The translations under genes and the position numbers were made by a program. Shown here in pieces: positions 1 to 12,735 of a DNA stretch of 64,000 nucleotides. The notes beneath the pieces were generated by a model that was not told where the DNA came from, ran no database searches, and was given only the letters and a program-made list of their open reading frames with translations. This stretch comes from Salminus brasiliensis (taxonomy: Eukaryota; Chordata; Actinopteri; Characiformes; Bryconidae): NCBI RefSeq assembly GCF_030463535.1, contig NC_132880.1, positions 42,812,842-42,876,841 on the forward strand. The letters run 5' to 3'. Positions within the stretch are counted from its first letter, which is position 1. Each line of letters starts with the position of its first letter.

Positions 1-945
1 AGACTTGCCGTTTTTCATTAGACTTAAGACTATGCTTGGTTCTCCTACACTGCAGTCCTCTGGAGATACCATCCAGATCAAACCAAACTTACCATTTAGA
101 CTTGGACCTAAGACTGTCTCCGTGTCTAATGGACTGTAGTCATCTGTTCATATCATGTCTAGATAATAAGAAATGGGCTATATAACTATCCCAGTTCCTC
201 CTAAATCCTACTAAACTTGCCATTTACCATTAGACTGAAGACCATCCCATTGTTTTTGGGTATACCATGATCATATGATCCAAAACTTGCCATTTAGGCT
301 TAGACTTAAGACCTTCTACACTGCAACCATTAGGAGATACCCTATCAAATAATACCAAACTTGCCATTTAGACTTGAGACTGTCCCAGTATCTCCTGCAC
401 TGCAGTCCTCTGAACATCTCATGTCCAAATTAACCCATTTTCTGTAGATGTAAGACTCTCCCAGTACCTTATCAAAACTGTATCCAAATCCTACGAAACA
501 TTTCATTTAGACTTGGTCCAAAGATCATCCCACTACCTCCTAGACTGTAGTCACATGACCATATAATGTCCAAATCAAAATTGCTATTGCTAGTCTTAAG
601 ACTATCTCGGTACCTCCTAAGCGGCAGTCTTCTGGCTAAACTACATCCAATTCATAGCAACCTTTGCATTTAGTCTTAGACCTAAGACTGCCTAGTACCT
701 CATAGACTGCAGCCATCTGGCTATCTGACCATGTCCATTCAGAGTCATACTGCACCTTCCATTTTCCTTAGACCTAAAACTATTACAGTATAGTGGTCTA
801 AAGACTATCGAAGTCCCTCCTAGGATACAGTCTGCTGGCTAAACTGTATCCAGATTATACCATGTCATTTAGACTTAGTCCTGAGACCATCCCAGTGCCT
901 CTTACACAATCCTCTGCAATCGTCTGGCTTTACAAATGCAGATAT
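1..945. repeat. Degenerate tandem array, about 11 units of 75-125 bp
   Basis: A module built around AAACTTGCCATTTAGACTT, followed by CCTAAGACT, CCCAGTACCTCCTA, CACTGCAGTCCTCTGG and a CATGTCCAAATCA block, recurs with drift and indels. Copies start near 5, 85, 211, 283, 357, 430, 496, 575, 650, 745 and 862. The array is cut by the left window edge, so its full size is unknown. It has no coding potential and reads as an old minisatellite or satellite-like array within the RBM24 intron. Confidence 0.8.
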
Positions 946-985
946 GAATGAACGAGACCAATGATCACCTATACCTAACCACAAA

Positions 986-1091
<106 letters not shown>

Positions 1092-1957
1092 TGTTCTTTA
1101 ATTGGCTGTGGCCTGACTCAATGTTGTCTTTCTCTGGTCCGACAGGCTCGATATGGGTTAAGCTAACCTATGGTTTGAGGAATAGCTCTGTGGGCATTGC
1201 ACAGATCAGTAGCTACCGTACCTGTAGACTCAAACACACACAAACAAGCTCGAAATGGTGATTACAGATGCATGTATGTTGTTGTTTTATTGTGGTTTGG
1301 ACTTTCATTTTTAATAGTACATAGAGCTGTGTGTGCCTTTTTTACCGTTATGAAGTGGTGTTAATAGCTAAACTGTGTGCTTTTTCATTTACTTGGGAGG
1401 GGAGGGCTGGGAGGCTGGTTTGGGGGTGTTGATTTTCAGTGTTGTGGAGGAGTAATAACTTTGCCAGGGGCAGCAAAGTGTTTTTTTCCCCTTTGATGCT
1501 TTATTTATTTATTTATTTATGTTTGTTGTTGTTTTAATTTATGCTGGAGCTTGTTTCTTTGTTTTCTGGTGTCTTGTTTTTTGGAGTGAGTGCAATCTTT
1601 TGTGTGACGTTGTTGAAACCCCTTTCCTCCACTCAACCAAACAAACAACCCAACAACAACTTGCTTGCACGTTGCTGTTTTTGTGTTTTTTGTTTTTTTT
1701 TTTGGGGGGTTTTTTTTTGGTTCCCACTCACATCTGTCATGACTGTGATGGACTCTTAGTTTGTCGTCACGTTTCTGCAGTTCATCTCTATGATCTACCC
1801 ATTTCTTTCACTTTTTCTCTCTGTCTCTCTCTTTTTCTCTGTCTCTCTCCCACCCTATAAGGCATCCTGCAGTGGATCCAGAATCCCTGGAGACCTGCAG
1901 TCCTTCAATCACTGATGTGTTGTTGTATACAAGGGCAAGCAACTGGCCTGCCTCCCG

Positions 1958-2125
<168 letters not shown>

Positions 2126-2903
2126 GAAGACCTTTTTTTGTTGTTTGAGAAGTTACACCGAAGGTTTAGTGAACAGTTAGAGAAGGGATCAAAGGATCTT
2201 AGGCTTTCACACTGTTTTGTCTACTGTGTGAGGGTGAGAGTGTGTGTGTGCGTGCGCGCATATGTGTGCCTGCATGTGTTTGCAGTGGTGCGAGCCCCCC
2301 ACCCTCCTCTAGCCCACTATCCCAATGTGACACAAACAACTGTCTGGATGGCACGGCCCCCTGAACGAGCCTTGTCACATGGCCCTGTGCAGCGTTAAGG
2401 AAAACAAGCTTCTCCATTGTGCCACACAAAGGCCATAATGCTGACACTGCAGTTGCATGAAGCCTACTCCCTCTCGCCCTCTCTCTGTCTATCTCTGTGT
2501 CTCTCTCACTCTCTCTCTCTCTCACTCACTTGCTCCGAGCATGTAGCAATGAGACCAGCTCTGGAAAACAGGCCCCGCTGTGATGCAGCGTCACTTTAAA
2601 GGCATCTCTCGCATAGCAACAGTGCATGAGCTGATGTGAGGAGTGCTGTCAGGAAGCAGCGCAGGGCGTTTGAATGGGAACCTCATGGTGTTGACCTTGG
2701 AGCAGTTGGCTCATGCTGACCTGAGGCCAAACCCAACACGGCAGTGTCAGAATGAGACAACAGTCCGCTAGGCTGATGTCAGTATATGGCCCAGCTGTGG
2801 TTGTTGTTTGTCCAGAACTGTCTTCACTGGATGACTTGGTGCTATGCAAGCTACAGCCTTCGTAGTTCCTAGTGCTCTTTTATTCATTGAAGGCATGAAT
2901 TGT

Positions 2904-3467
2904 GTACGATATGGAGTGTAAAAAGTATTGGGACACCTGCTCATGCATTGTTCCGACCAGATTCAAGGGTACTAAAAAAGAGGTTATCCTCACTTTGTTG
3001 GAGTACCTGTCTCTACTTTCCAGCAAAAGCTTGCTTTCTACTAAATTTTGGAGGAGCACTGCTGTGTGGATATGATTTTGAATTTGGTGACTGGAGCGTT
3101 GGTGAGGTCAGGATGTTTGATGAACACCGGCTCATTCTAATCTCCTCAGCTCCCAAAAGTATTGGATGAAGCACCATCCATCATTCCAGAGAACACAGTT
3201 CCACTGCTCCACAGCTAAGTACTGAGGGGGCTTTATACCCCTCTAGGCCATGCCTGACTATGGTTTGACTAGGCATGGTGCCAGTAGGTTAGTGTTTATC
3301 TGCTTCTGCTTATCCTATATCATTGGCAGTACTTCTCTACAGGGACTAGACAAGCTGTGTGTGTATAGATATGCATTTGCACATCTGAGTCAGCAATGGG
3401 CGCAACATAAAATAACTGAATGTATTCATTAGAAGGGGTGTCCACAAACATTTGGACATGCAGTGTA
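2904..3467 (+). mobile_element. Short TIR element, family A, copy 1 (about 560 bp)
   Basis: The left end reads about TACGATATGGAGTGTAAAAA followed by GTATTGGGACACCTGCTCA. The right end reads GGTGTCCACAAACATTTGGA then CATGCAGTGTA. The ends are imperfect inverted repeats of about 31 bp. Internal landmarks shared with the other copies are a CTACTAAATTTTGGAG block, ATCATTCCAGAGAACACAG, CTCCACAGCT and GACTAGACAAGCTGTG. There is no transposase, so it is a non-autonomous element. Strand is defined by the GTATTGGGACACC end coming first. Confidence 0.85.
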
Positions 3468-4737
3468 GAATGCATAGAGCTAATGGAGAACAGTGACGTG
3501 ATGAATATAGCCATGCAGTTATTACTGGGCTTAAAATGCATCTGTTACACCGGCTCTTTAGGACTGTTGAAGGTCCTGGATTTCACAACTCGGATTTCAG
3601 CAGATGCCAACAGGTGTGCTCCCTGGAGGCGGATTTGATGGATCCTGTCTCCATGGCATTTGATCTGAAACAAACCTTTATTTAGATATGAACTTTAATG
3701 TGACTGTCCACAACAGTCCAGTCCAGTCAGGGGGGAAAAATGTTGTGGCCTGGCGTGGCACTTGGTAACAGTAGTATTTTTAACCAGTGCCTGCGGAGGA
3801 AATGGCCTCCTGAATCCCACAGGACATGGACTCTATTTGTTTTACCACTACTAGGCCACAGTTGACTGCTGTGGCATAAACCAGCTGTGTGGTGCTCCTG
3901 ATCAATCCATGTGTGGTCAGAGCACGATAACCGTGACTAAGCAAAAATGACTGTTTAGTTTTAATGCCCTTGTCTTCTGTCCTGATTTATTATTATTATT
4001 ATTTTTATTTTTATTTATATTTATTTATTTATTTTAGATTTGAGATTTGTTGGGATTCTTGTCTTAATGCCAAGGCAATCATAAGTGTTTGCTGCTCTCA
4101 TAATGCTGCTATCCGTCTTTTTGAAAGATGTGTTTGGAACATACCACATCAGCTCCTGCTGAAGATGAAAATAGCCCAAGTCCAGCTTCTCCTGTCATTC
4201 AAACCGAGAGCGAGCTGTGGAGACTGGGGGGCATTTGAGTAATACGATCCTGTGTTCCGCAAATCATGTGTAGGCTTGTGCGGAACATGATGTTATTGGA
4301 TGTGTTGGAAATGTCAAGAAATCACCTTTTGGAGGATGATTCATTTTGTTGGAGCTGGTCATGAGGTTTTACATGGTTCCTTTAGCTGTATTGAGAAGGT
4401 GTAGTAAACCAATAATGATAACCAAGACCAGTGTTTTGACCTTACTGCCACTAAGGGGAAGAGTGGGCTTCAAACTATCATCTGTGAATGTTTGAAAACG
4501 GAGTTGTGTGTAAAAGTGACAGAATTCACACTGATTTCAATCTCCCTCTTCTGCTGTAATATAGCACCATTTTACACCATGTAACCGACTCCCAGTGAGC
4601 GCTAACCTGGCCAAAGTACAGCCTTCGCACCACAGGGTTAGTTTTACATAGCCGTCCAAGAGAAACAATGGGAGAGGTCCCACCTCCCTATGTTTTAATT
4701 CACAGATTAATCATTATATATGTGTACCATGCACTAC

Positions 4738-5150
4738 ACTCTTACAAATACAGGTGCTTCAAAGGGTTCGTTAGGTGCTTCTATAGAACCCAGTTCTTTA
4801 TATCCAGTTTCCAGTCCTGGGTTTTGTTCTCATTGGAGGTTAAAAGAACAGTAAATGCGAGAAAGATTGCTTGGCCATGTAGCATCACACCTACCAAGGA
4901 TTACAAAAGCCAGGACTGAAACTGGATTTAAGGTCCATATTTGGAGACCTCAGCCATAGAAGAACCAATTTTGGTTTTAGTAGAGATAGGCAATTGTATA
5001 GAACCTCTCTGAAGAGCCTTCACCTGATGTAAAGGTACTTTACATTTAAAGTCCTTAAAGTCACACCCTCACTTCTCCTTTACGAGTGCGGCTCTTCTAT
5101 GGCATCGCTCAAAGAACCCCATTAATACGTTTGTATGTAAAGGTGAAATG
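4738..5150. repeat. Dispersed repeat of the AGAACC / GGTTCTTT type, copy 1
   Basis: Repeated short motifs such as AAGGGTTCGTTAGGTGC, TATAGAACCCAGTTC, AGAAGAACCAATTTTGG and GGCATCGCTCAAAGAACCCC occur in both orientations. The same motif set recurs near 15545, 18370 and 21500. It is a palindromic non-coding fish repeat whose family name I cannot assign. Confidence 0.65.
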
Positions 5151-6223
5151 CTCATTTTCCTCAAAGCGTTATACTGAATTAAGTGGGCCTGCATCAATTT
5201 GCCACCTTTTCTTTACTGTTACTGTGTGGGTTGCTTGTATGTGAACTATTCATTTTGCTCAAATACCTTTTAAAAGTATTTAGCAAAAAACAAAAAGTGT
5301 TGGGTGGTGCTCTGCTCTCCCCTATCCACAGTGAACTACCTTAAACAATTCATGCTGGTGAGAGGAATGCCCAGCTATATCAGCTGTTTAACACAGAGGA
5401 GTGCTGCTCTGCCACTGCGGTGACCTGCATGTGTGGTGTGTCCTATAGTCAATATATGTGTGTCTGTGAGTTTCTTATTTTTATTTCTTAGGTTGAGTCT
5501 GCAATATGTTGACTCTAAACTGTGTTTTTTTTTTTAGAATTGAGGTGTGTGTGTGTCTGTGTGTGTGTGTGCGCCGAGTTGTCTCTGGCATTGTGTTTTG
5601 TAACCCTGATCTTGTTGTGTTTGTGTGCTGTGCTGAACAGTTATGTATCACTGTTCTTTTTTCTGTATTGATTTGTGTTTAAGTATATACCTAACTTAAA
5701 CAAAGCTGTTGCCTCAGGCTGGTGAAGCATCACTGCAGGATTTCATAGGAACAGCTTTACTCTTAACGGAGTGAGAGGAACACTAGAGATGCCTTTTCCT
5801 CCTTTATTTTTGTGCTTTGTGTGAGTGGTTGGGTTGTGTTGAATTGAGTTGGTGTGGGTGATGAGGAGTTGTTGTTTTGTTTGTTTGTTTGTTTTTTGTT
5901 TTGTTTTGTTTTTTTGACGCCTGTGTTTGTAGGCCTGCTTCTTTATCTGGAGCCATGATTTTTGGGTTTGTTGGTGGTTTGGACTGTATGATGGTGTGCT
6001 GAAAGTAGGGTTGCCATGATAGAACCTCTGATTTGATAGTGGTGTTTGATAGCAGCTTAGAAAGACTTCAAATACAGGTTTTGTTCATGTTATCCTTCTT
6101 CTTTTCCCGTTAATACATCCAAAAAAATGACCACGTTTCAAAATGTATGTTTTAATAGTTAGGAAGCCCTGTTTATTAAGCCCCAATCCATTCGTGAGAG
6201 TTTTGGTTATTGTTTATTAGGCC

Positions 6224-6690
6224 TATATGGACAAATGTCTTGGGACACATCTTAATCTCAGGGGTATAAAATTAAGCACATATCCGTTCAGTCTGCGTTT
6301 CCATACATTAGTGAAAGAATGGGAGGTTCTAAAGAGCTCACTTAACTCCAGCGTGGTTCTGTAATTGGAGCAAACCGATGCAACAAAAATCCTCCTCTTC
6401 CTAGATCTTCCACCAACAGCTGTGAGTGGTATTATTGAACAGTGGAGGCGTTTAGGAACCACAGAGAGCAACTCAGCCACCGAGTATCAGACCATGTAAA
6501 GTTACAGAGCGGGGACAGGGCCGAGTGCTGAGCTCCGAGCATAGTGCAGAAAAGTCTCCAACGCTCTGCTAATTTAATAACTGCAGAGCTCCAGACCTGC
6601 TGTTAGAGATGTGAAGGGGGAACCAACTCCAGGTTTTGAACGGGATGTCGTGAAAGCTCCTGTAGGTGTTCCACTTCTGCCCATCTTTTA
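6224..6690 (+). mobile_element. Tc1-like transposon remnant (N-terminal HTH piece)
   Basis: It begins TATATGGACAAATGTCTTGG. A stretch near 6418-6520 translates to AVSGIIEQWRRLGTTES followed by sequence ending at a stop, which resembles the second helix-turn-helix of Tc1 transposases (pattern V-I-x-K-W-K-x-G-T). A diverged relative lies at 32146-32520. Stops and missing downstream sequence show it is dead. Confidence 0.6.
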
Positions 6691-6786
6691 AAAAAAAAGC
6701 CATTTCTGACTTAACGTAAATTTGGCCTTTGTGTCAAAATGTCATAATGAATGCGTCAATAGAAATGCTTCCATTGAAAGTTGAGA

Positions 6787-6788
<2 letters not shown>

Positions 6789-6823
<35 letters not shown>
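6789..6823. repeat. Poly(T) run, about 35 bp
   Basis: Uninterrupted T tract on the + strand; it could be the A-tail of a - strand retroelement, but no body was recognised next to it. Confidence 0.9.
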
Positions 6824-6826
<3 letters not shown>

Positions 6827-7829
6827 TTTCTTTATAAATCTGCTGTTTTGTAGACACAAGGTTTTTGCGTGACTGGGGCTTTTTTTTTTGTCCTTAACGA
6901 TAATATAATTGATCATATAGTTTAGACATTATACGATACGATAAGAGTTTTACGATTCGAGGATCATCAATGAAATGTGCTGTACCACTGCCAAAAACAG
7001 CAAGCTGATATGGGAAGCAAGCGGGAGGGGGGGACCTCTCAAAGTGCAGTGGGGTACGTAATGAAAGGCAGAATGTGCTCATTGTTCCTGATTGCTTATT
7101 TAATCAAAACTCCCCTCTGTGTGTGCTGTCCGGCCTGAAGCTCATTGTCTAAGCACGGAGGGGGAAATAGCCAGCAGCGTCCCTTTTTGAAAACTGTCCA
7201 GCTGTCAAAGTGGCAGTGACAAGTTCACAATGCCCCCCTCATCTGCTCTCCGCTTCCCCAGGGTCCTACCTTCCCCCTATCCCAGTGGTCCACTGCAGAT
7301 CATGTGCGCTTAGAGCGACTTCATCCAAAACTACAAATTCAGCCTTTTTAACTTTTGAGGGGTGACTAATCTGGTCCACAAATGACTGGTGTGGCTACAT
7401 GTTTTCATTCCAGCTATTCCAATCAATTGTTTGAAGACCAGCTGATTTAAACAAATAGAGACCAGTATTGGAATGAAAATCCGTGCCCACGTCAGGCCTT
7501 TGTGGAAAGGGTTGGGCACCTCGTTCTAGAGTTTTGTCTGGAGGTACTTCAAGCAAAGAAAATTCAAATGTCTATGGGAGCTTTGTGCAGCTCCAGTGTA
7601 TTTTATTTCTGTCTATTTTGGCAACCCTATGTCTCTAATAACCACTAGCAGGCATTTCCTTAGTGTTACTGGACAATGGGGTGTTTCTTTGGATTGTGGA
7701 AATGGGGGTGCTTGGCCGCAGTGTGGGTTGTGCCCTGTGGTTGTGGTTGTTCTGCAGTTTAAAGCTCATGCGGTTTTCTAGCCCCCAGCCTTTGTGGCAA
7801 ACTGACACTTGTGCCTCTGTGTCTCGCAG

Positions 7830-8172
7830 GATTCCCGCTCACTACGTGTACCCGCAGGCCTTCGTGCAGCCCAGTGTGGTCATCCCTCACGTGCAGCCGA
7901 CCACTGCCTCTGCCACTGCCTCATCGCCCTACATCGACTACACTGGAACTGCATATGCACAATATGCAAGCGCCGCAGCTGCTGCCGCTGCGTACGAGCA
8001 GTACCCCTACGCGGCTTCCCCGGCTGCGACCGGCTATGTAGCCACCACCGGCTACGGCTATGCCATGCAGCAACCTCTAGCCGCTGCTGCCGCTCCAGGC
8101 TCCGCAGCCGCCGCTGCCGCTGCTTTCGGCCAATACCAGCCCCAGCAGCTGCAAGCTGACCGGATGCAATAG
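7830..8172 (+). CDS. RBM24: RBM24 terminal coding exon (RNA-binding motif protein 24, C-terminal part)
   Basis: RBM24 is an RRM-type RNA-binding protein that controls alternative splicing and mRNA stability in heart and skeletal muscle. Only the last coding exon is present: acceptor CTCGCAG at 7823-7829, phase with one base completing a preceding codon, and stop TAG at 8170-8172. It encodes about 113 residues after the RRM. It starts [14 protein letters not shown], continues through [12 protein letters not shown], an alanine-rich stretch and [15 protein letters not shown], and ends [15 protein letters not shown]. These blocks match my memory of the vertebrate RBM24 C-terminus closely. The RRM lies outside the window. 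Fish carry two paralogues (rbm24a and rbm24b), which I cannot tell apart here. RBM38 is the alternative, but its C-terminus lacks this QYQPQQL ending as far as I recall. Confidence 0.95.
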
Positions 8173-9734
8173 CAGCTACTGGCATGGAGAGGAGGAGACA
8201 CAGGGGGAGCGAGCCAATGCCCAGCGACTGCTTATCAGCTGTGAAGGGGAGGTGGATGGAGATGATTGATGAAGAAGGGCATATCGCTGGAGGAGAGAAA
8301 GAGGAGATAGTGGGAGGAGAAATGGTGATTGCTGGAGGTTATTAGTGAGGTGGGAACTCCGTTGCTTTCCAACTTGCTGTGATTAACCAAAAAATAATTT
8401 AAAAAATAAGAAAAAAAGAGGAAAGAAAATGTGGGGGAAAAAATCACAGAAAAGCGTTAGGAGGGCGATTTAACTTTTTACCATTATCAATAATGTTACT
8501 GTTACCTTTATGATTAATAGTGAAGTAGTATATATTTATTGCTAAAGGAGAACGCAATGACTAATCACTGTGGTTTGAAGATGTAGACGAAGCCTTAAGT
8601 CCCAATGCTGTCATTAATGTAGGAGACCGTTCTCCGTTCTTCTCGACGGACGTTAGATGTCCCCACAGTGTTTTGGTTCCGAAGCCCTGTAACTTATATA
8701 TATTTATTCTCATTTTCGAGGGCTCTTTTTGTTCTGTCTTCTCACGTGCATTGCAAGTTGTTGTTGTTTTTCTGATTATCAGGGAAATGGAGCATTTTCC
8801 AGCGAATTAGTAAAGACAAACTCTGCCAATCAGGGAATAGTAGACGTAACTGTGGAGGAACAGAGAAAAAGAAACCATAGTCGTAGCTTTGTCTCACGTG
8901 TTCAGAACTACCTTTATTATTCTATATATATTTTTTTTTATCTTCCTGATGCTGAATGTCCCGCTTCTCTGACTCCTGTTTTGACCTCTTGACCTATGCA
9001 AAGCAAACACGCCACCAGGAGACAAAACAAACTGCAAGAAAAGCAGAGATTTTCTGCCTCTCCCCTCTGAAGGACAACGAACAATTTGAGGGCGCTCTGA
9101 AAGGACATAATGACGTTGTATTATTTGCCTGCATGGACAACACACACACACCAACACATGTTTATACACCCAACACTAATTTCCTAACTGTTTAAGTGAG
9201 GCAAGGGGTACGAAACATTTACATCTGTGTAAACACACACACACACACATACACACGCGCACACATATATACATACATGCTTTATAAAGGATAACATACA
9301 GCTTCAAACTCAGCTGGAGCTGGAAGCAGGGAGCAGCTGCTGTGTGGGGAGGGACAGACAGAGACACACACACATGCACACAGGCACACACGCACAAGCG
9401 GCCTGCTCTGGAAAGAACGCATCACTTGTGCTCGTTTGTTGAGCTGTCACTTTTTAATCCCTGGGCCCGTTTGGGAACAGGTCCCCTCCAGCTCTGTCAG
9501 CAATTCCACCTCTGTCCTAGAGAGGGGCTGGAGGCTTAAGCACAGGCCACCCACCCTCTGACCCACAGGCCATCTAACATCACCCACCCCCCACCCCCCC
9601 AATACACATGCACACCCTTTCCAACACCCGCCCCGGCCGCCTGGACCTCTCTCTCTTGTGAGCAGTTTCTCTCTGGAATGGGACAAGGAAGCGCAACAAG
9701 GGAGAGCTAGCTCGATAGAGAGACGTACACATAG

Positions 9735-9738
<4 letters not shown>

Positions 9739-9798
<60 letters not shown>
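9739..9798 (+). repeat. (CA)n microsatellite in the RBM24 3' UTR, about 60 bp
   Basis: Uninterrupted AC run on the transcribed strand, followed by GCACATATCTATACATAC. Confidence 0.97.
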
Positions 9799-9803
<5 letters not shown>

Positions 9804-10843
9804 TATCTATACATACAGGCTTTTAACCATGTACCAATGAACTACTCTCAGTCAACCAATCCATATCAATGAAAATGATCTCTGTTCTTTTTTTATGTGT
9901 TCTTGTAGAAACAAAAACTATATCTGCACACCAGCATGTCTTTCCTAGCGAGAGATGACTCCATTCTCCATTCTCTCCGAAAGAGCTAACGTTAACATCT
10001 TTGTGTTAGAAAGCAGCACTAAAGCCGAGGGTTCGAACTCAAGTATGAGGGTTCTTTGTGTGCCTTACAGTTGTAATGCTATTTAAAGAGGAAAAAGAGA
10101 TCTACTATTTAAGATATTTATTTTGAGAGTTTGTATGTTGCGCTCTAAGGACAGACTTGGAGGCGGTACTGTATTAATATAATGTATTCATCTCATGGCA
10201 TATTATTATAAGTTATTTAATAGATTTAGTTGTAGTATCATTAACATACTCAACCAAAAAATGTTGATGTAGGACTTATTTAAGATACAATTCTGTATGT
10301 GCACTGTACAATTCTATTTTTTTTTCTATATGCCTTTTGAATTTTAGAACATTACATTACATTAAATACCAGCTAGTTTAATGCCTATTGTAAAACGTGT
10401 ATTTAAAATGCAGGCCTAATAGCAGGCAGGTTCTTTTCTTTTGTCATATCTAGGACTGTCAAAGATTTTGGGAAAAAAAAAACACAAAAACAAAAAAATG
10501 TACAAAAAAAAAAAAAATCTCCTGGCAAAAACTAAGCAACATGCTGCTTCATACACTAGAATGTATAGTCCTTGTCGAGGTTGAATAGCTGTGCTTCTAC
10601 TGCTTTTAATATACATCAGATGGGCTATTTTACACTGTTGGGAATTTTTATACTTGAACTATTTCTTACAAGGGAAAATATGAAAATGAATAACAAAAAA
10701 AAAAACTTTTTAAGGAAGCTTTTCATTGTCACTGGATTTGGGCATGTAAGGTGTTATTTACTATTTAACGTAAATCCAAAGGTCCTCTTGGTAAACTTTA
10801 TTTAAATATTTTCAGATTTTCAACACTATTTACTCTAAATGGA

Positions 10844-10849
10844 AATAAA
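10844..10849 (+). terminator. RBM24: Poly(A) signal AATAAA, probable RBM24 3' end
   Basis: AATAAA in GGAAATAAAAAGG, followed about 30 bp later by a TGTGTTTATTTGTGTTTTC GT-rich element. No better signal occurs before the next repeat block. Confidence 0.7.
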
Positions 10850-11004
10850 AAGGTTCTATATTTCAACCTTAACCATTGTGTTTATTTGTGTTTTCTGTGA
10901 CTTTATGTGCAGCATGTGAAAGTGTCTCAAATGTGTTGTACAATTTGGTAATTTTGGTACATTTAGGAATCACTACACAGTTCATTTCTTTCCATAATAA
11001 ATAG

Positions 11005-12735
11005 TTTACAGTGCCTGTAAATGACCCCATTCACCCCCTTGAATATTTATTGCTTTTATAAATGGAATAATGATCAATGTAATTTGAATTTCTTGACAAG
11101 AATTTGCAAAAATAATCTTTTAATGTCAAAGTAAAAATACCTTCTATATGCATTTATACCATTTTTTAATATACTGTGAAACTGGGAGTTTTGCTTTACA
11201 CTGTACATGTTTCATGACTATTGGTCCAATAGAAATGCTCCAAAATGACTTGCATTGAAAGCTTCTCCATTGAAATGAGGGTTTCCCTCTGTAAAGTTGC
11301 TGTTTGGTCGACAATGAGGATATAAAACTAAAAAAGTGATGGCATGAATATTCACCCATTTCAAGTCCGTATTTAGTAGAAGCACCTTCGGCCACAATTA
11401 CGGCACTTCTGTGTAGATGGGTCTTACTCAGGCTTGCATATCTGGATGCTGCAAGTTTGCTCAATTCTTTCTCACAAAACTGCTTAAGCTCTCTCAGACT
11501 GCACAGGGATCAGGCATGAACAGCCCATTTCGAATCCAACCACAAATTCTCTGTTGGATTGACTGAGCTTTGACTTGAGCCATTCAGAGCATCCCCCTTG
11601 TTGCCTTTAAACTATTTCTGTGTTCTGTTTTACTGTTTTCTTCAGGTCATTGTTTTGCTGGAAAATTAAACTAATCCCCAATTGAAGTTTTCTTTGAGAC
11701 AGAATCGGATTGTCCTCTGGGATGTCCTTATCTATAGTTATCTATAGAGCCTGCTGCTGCCACCACAATGCTTCATATAGGGGATGATGTATTTGTGGTA
11801 ATGTAATCTCCTATTAAGCTCTGACTGGTGAAGAACCCCTAGTAACAGTTGTCGTTGGCAGAGTCTGTCGTTGGCAGCTGCTGAAGCTCTAAACTCCTTC
11901 AGAGTAGTCATAGGTGTCTTGGTGGCCTCCCTCACTGGCCTCCTTCTTGCTCGGTCACTCAGTGTGTGATGACAGCTTTCCATTTCTTAATGATGGAATT
12001 AACTGAACTCCAGAATGGTTCAGTGACTTAGACATTTTATGTATCCGTCCCCTGACTATAATAAGCTTTTCTCAGAGTTGCATGGGGTGGTCTTTCATGT
12101 TCCTGGTGTATTTGCAGCCAAGTACACTGATTAACCAGTGACTGGACCTTCCAGACAGGTGTCTTTATACTACAATGGCTTGAGGCACATTCACTGCATT
12201 CAGGTTATCTACATTAGACTAATTGGGAATACTAGCACCAATTGCCAGGACCTCTATTTATGGGGCAGTGGTGGCTCAGCGGTTAGAGCGCCGGGTTATC
12301 GATAACCGGTTGTGGGTTCGATTCCCGGGCTCGGCAAGTTGCCACTGTTGGGCCCTTGAGCAAGGCCCTTTACCCTCTCTGCTCCCTGGGCGCTGGATTT
12401 GGCTGCCCACCGCTCTGGGTGTGTGTGTACTCACTGCCCCTAGCTCACTAGTGTGTGTGTGTTCACTACCACAGATGGGTTAAATGTGGATACATGCACC
12501 TTTACCTTTTATTGAAATAGGTCCATCACTTTAAAGAGGGTGAATATTTAGTATATCTCTTATGTTACATTCAATATTTTTATTTATTTGATCTGTTTTA
12601 ACTTTGACATTTAAGAGGTTTTTTTTGTAAATCATAGATTAAAGAAGCCAAATTATATTATTCCATTTATAGAAGCCATAAAAGGACAAAATATCCAAGA
12701 GGTGAATACTTTTTATAGGCACTGTATCCAACTTT
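11005..12735 (-). mobile_element. Tc1-like transposon remnant, about 1.4 kb plus a SINE insertion
   Basis: The ends are similar inverted sequences: ACAGTGCCTGTAAATGACCC near 11010 and TTTTTATAGGCACTGTA near 12710-12726. On the - strand, 11738-11983 reads RARRRPVREATKTPMTTLKE and later YIIPYMKHCGG, matching the HTH linker and the N-I-I-P-x-V-K-H-G-G segment of Tc1 transposases. Frames are broken throughout, so it is not functional. A SINE (12262-12525) is inserted in it. Confidence 0.75.
12262..12525 (+). mobile_element. tRNA-derived SINE, family 1, copy 1
   Basis: It begins GGGCAGTGGTGGCTCAGCGG followed by TTAGAGCGCC (A-box region) and has GTGGGTTCGATTCCCGGGCT (B-box region). It then runs through GCAAGGCCCTTTACCCTCT, GCCCACCGCTCTGGGTGTG and a tail ending CACCTTTACCTTT. 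It is nearly the same as the copy at 58989-59297. It lies inside a Tc1-like remnant, so it inserted later. Confidence 0.9.

Larger units (their letters stand above)
8173..10870 (+). other. RBM24: RBM24 3' UTR
   Basis: Non-coding stretch from the stop codon to a canonical poly(A) signal. It is AT-rich with several TATTTAT-type elements (for example near 8530, 8697 and 10110). It carries CA tracts near 9233-9255 and 9739-9798. A GT-rich segment follows the AATAAA, as expected downstream of a cleavage site. The UTR end is inferred. Confidence 0.75.

Noticed and set aside
12262-12340. tRNA gene candidate (A and B boxes)
   Set aside because: The boxes belong to a SINE head; no foldable anticodon arm and acceptor stem were found, and a SINE body and tail follow.
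12223-12483. 86-codon frame with VVAQRLERR
   Set aside because: It is a chance frame through a tRNA-derived SINE; the same frame recurs in the SINE at 58989.
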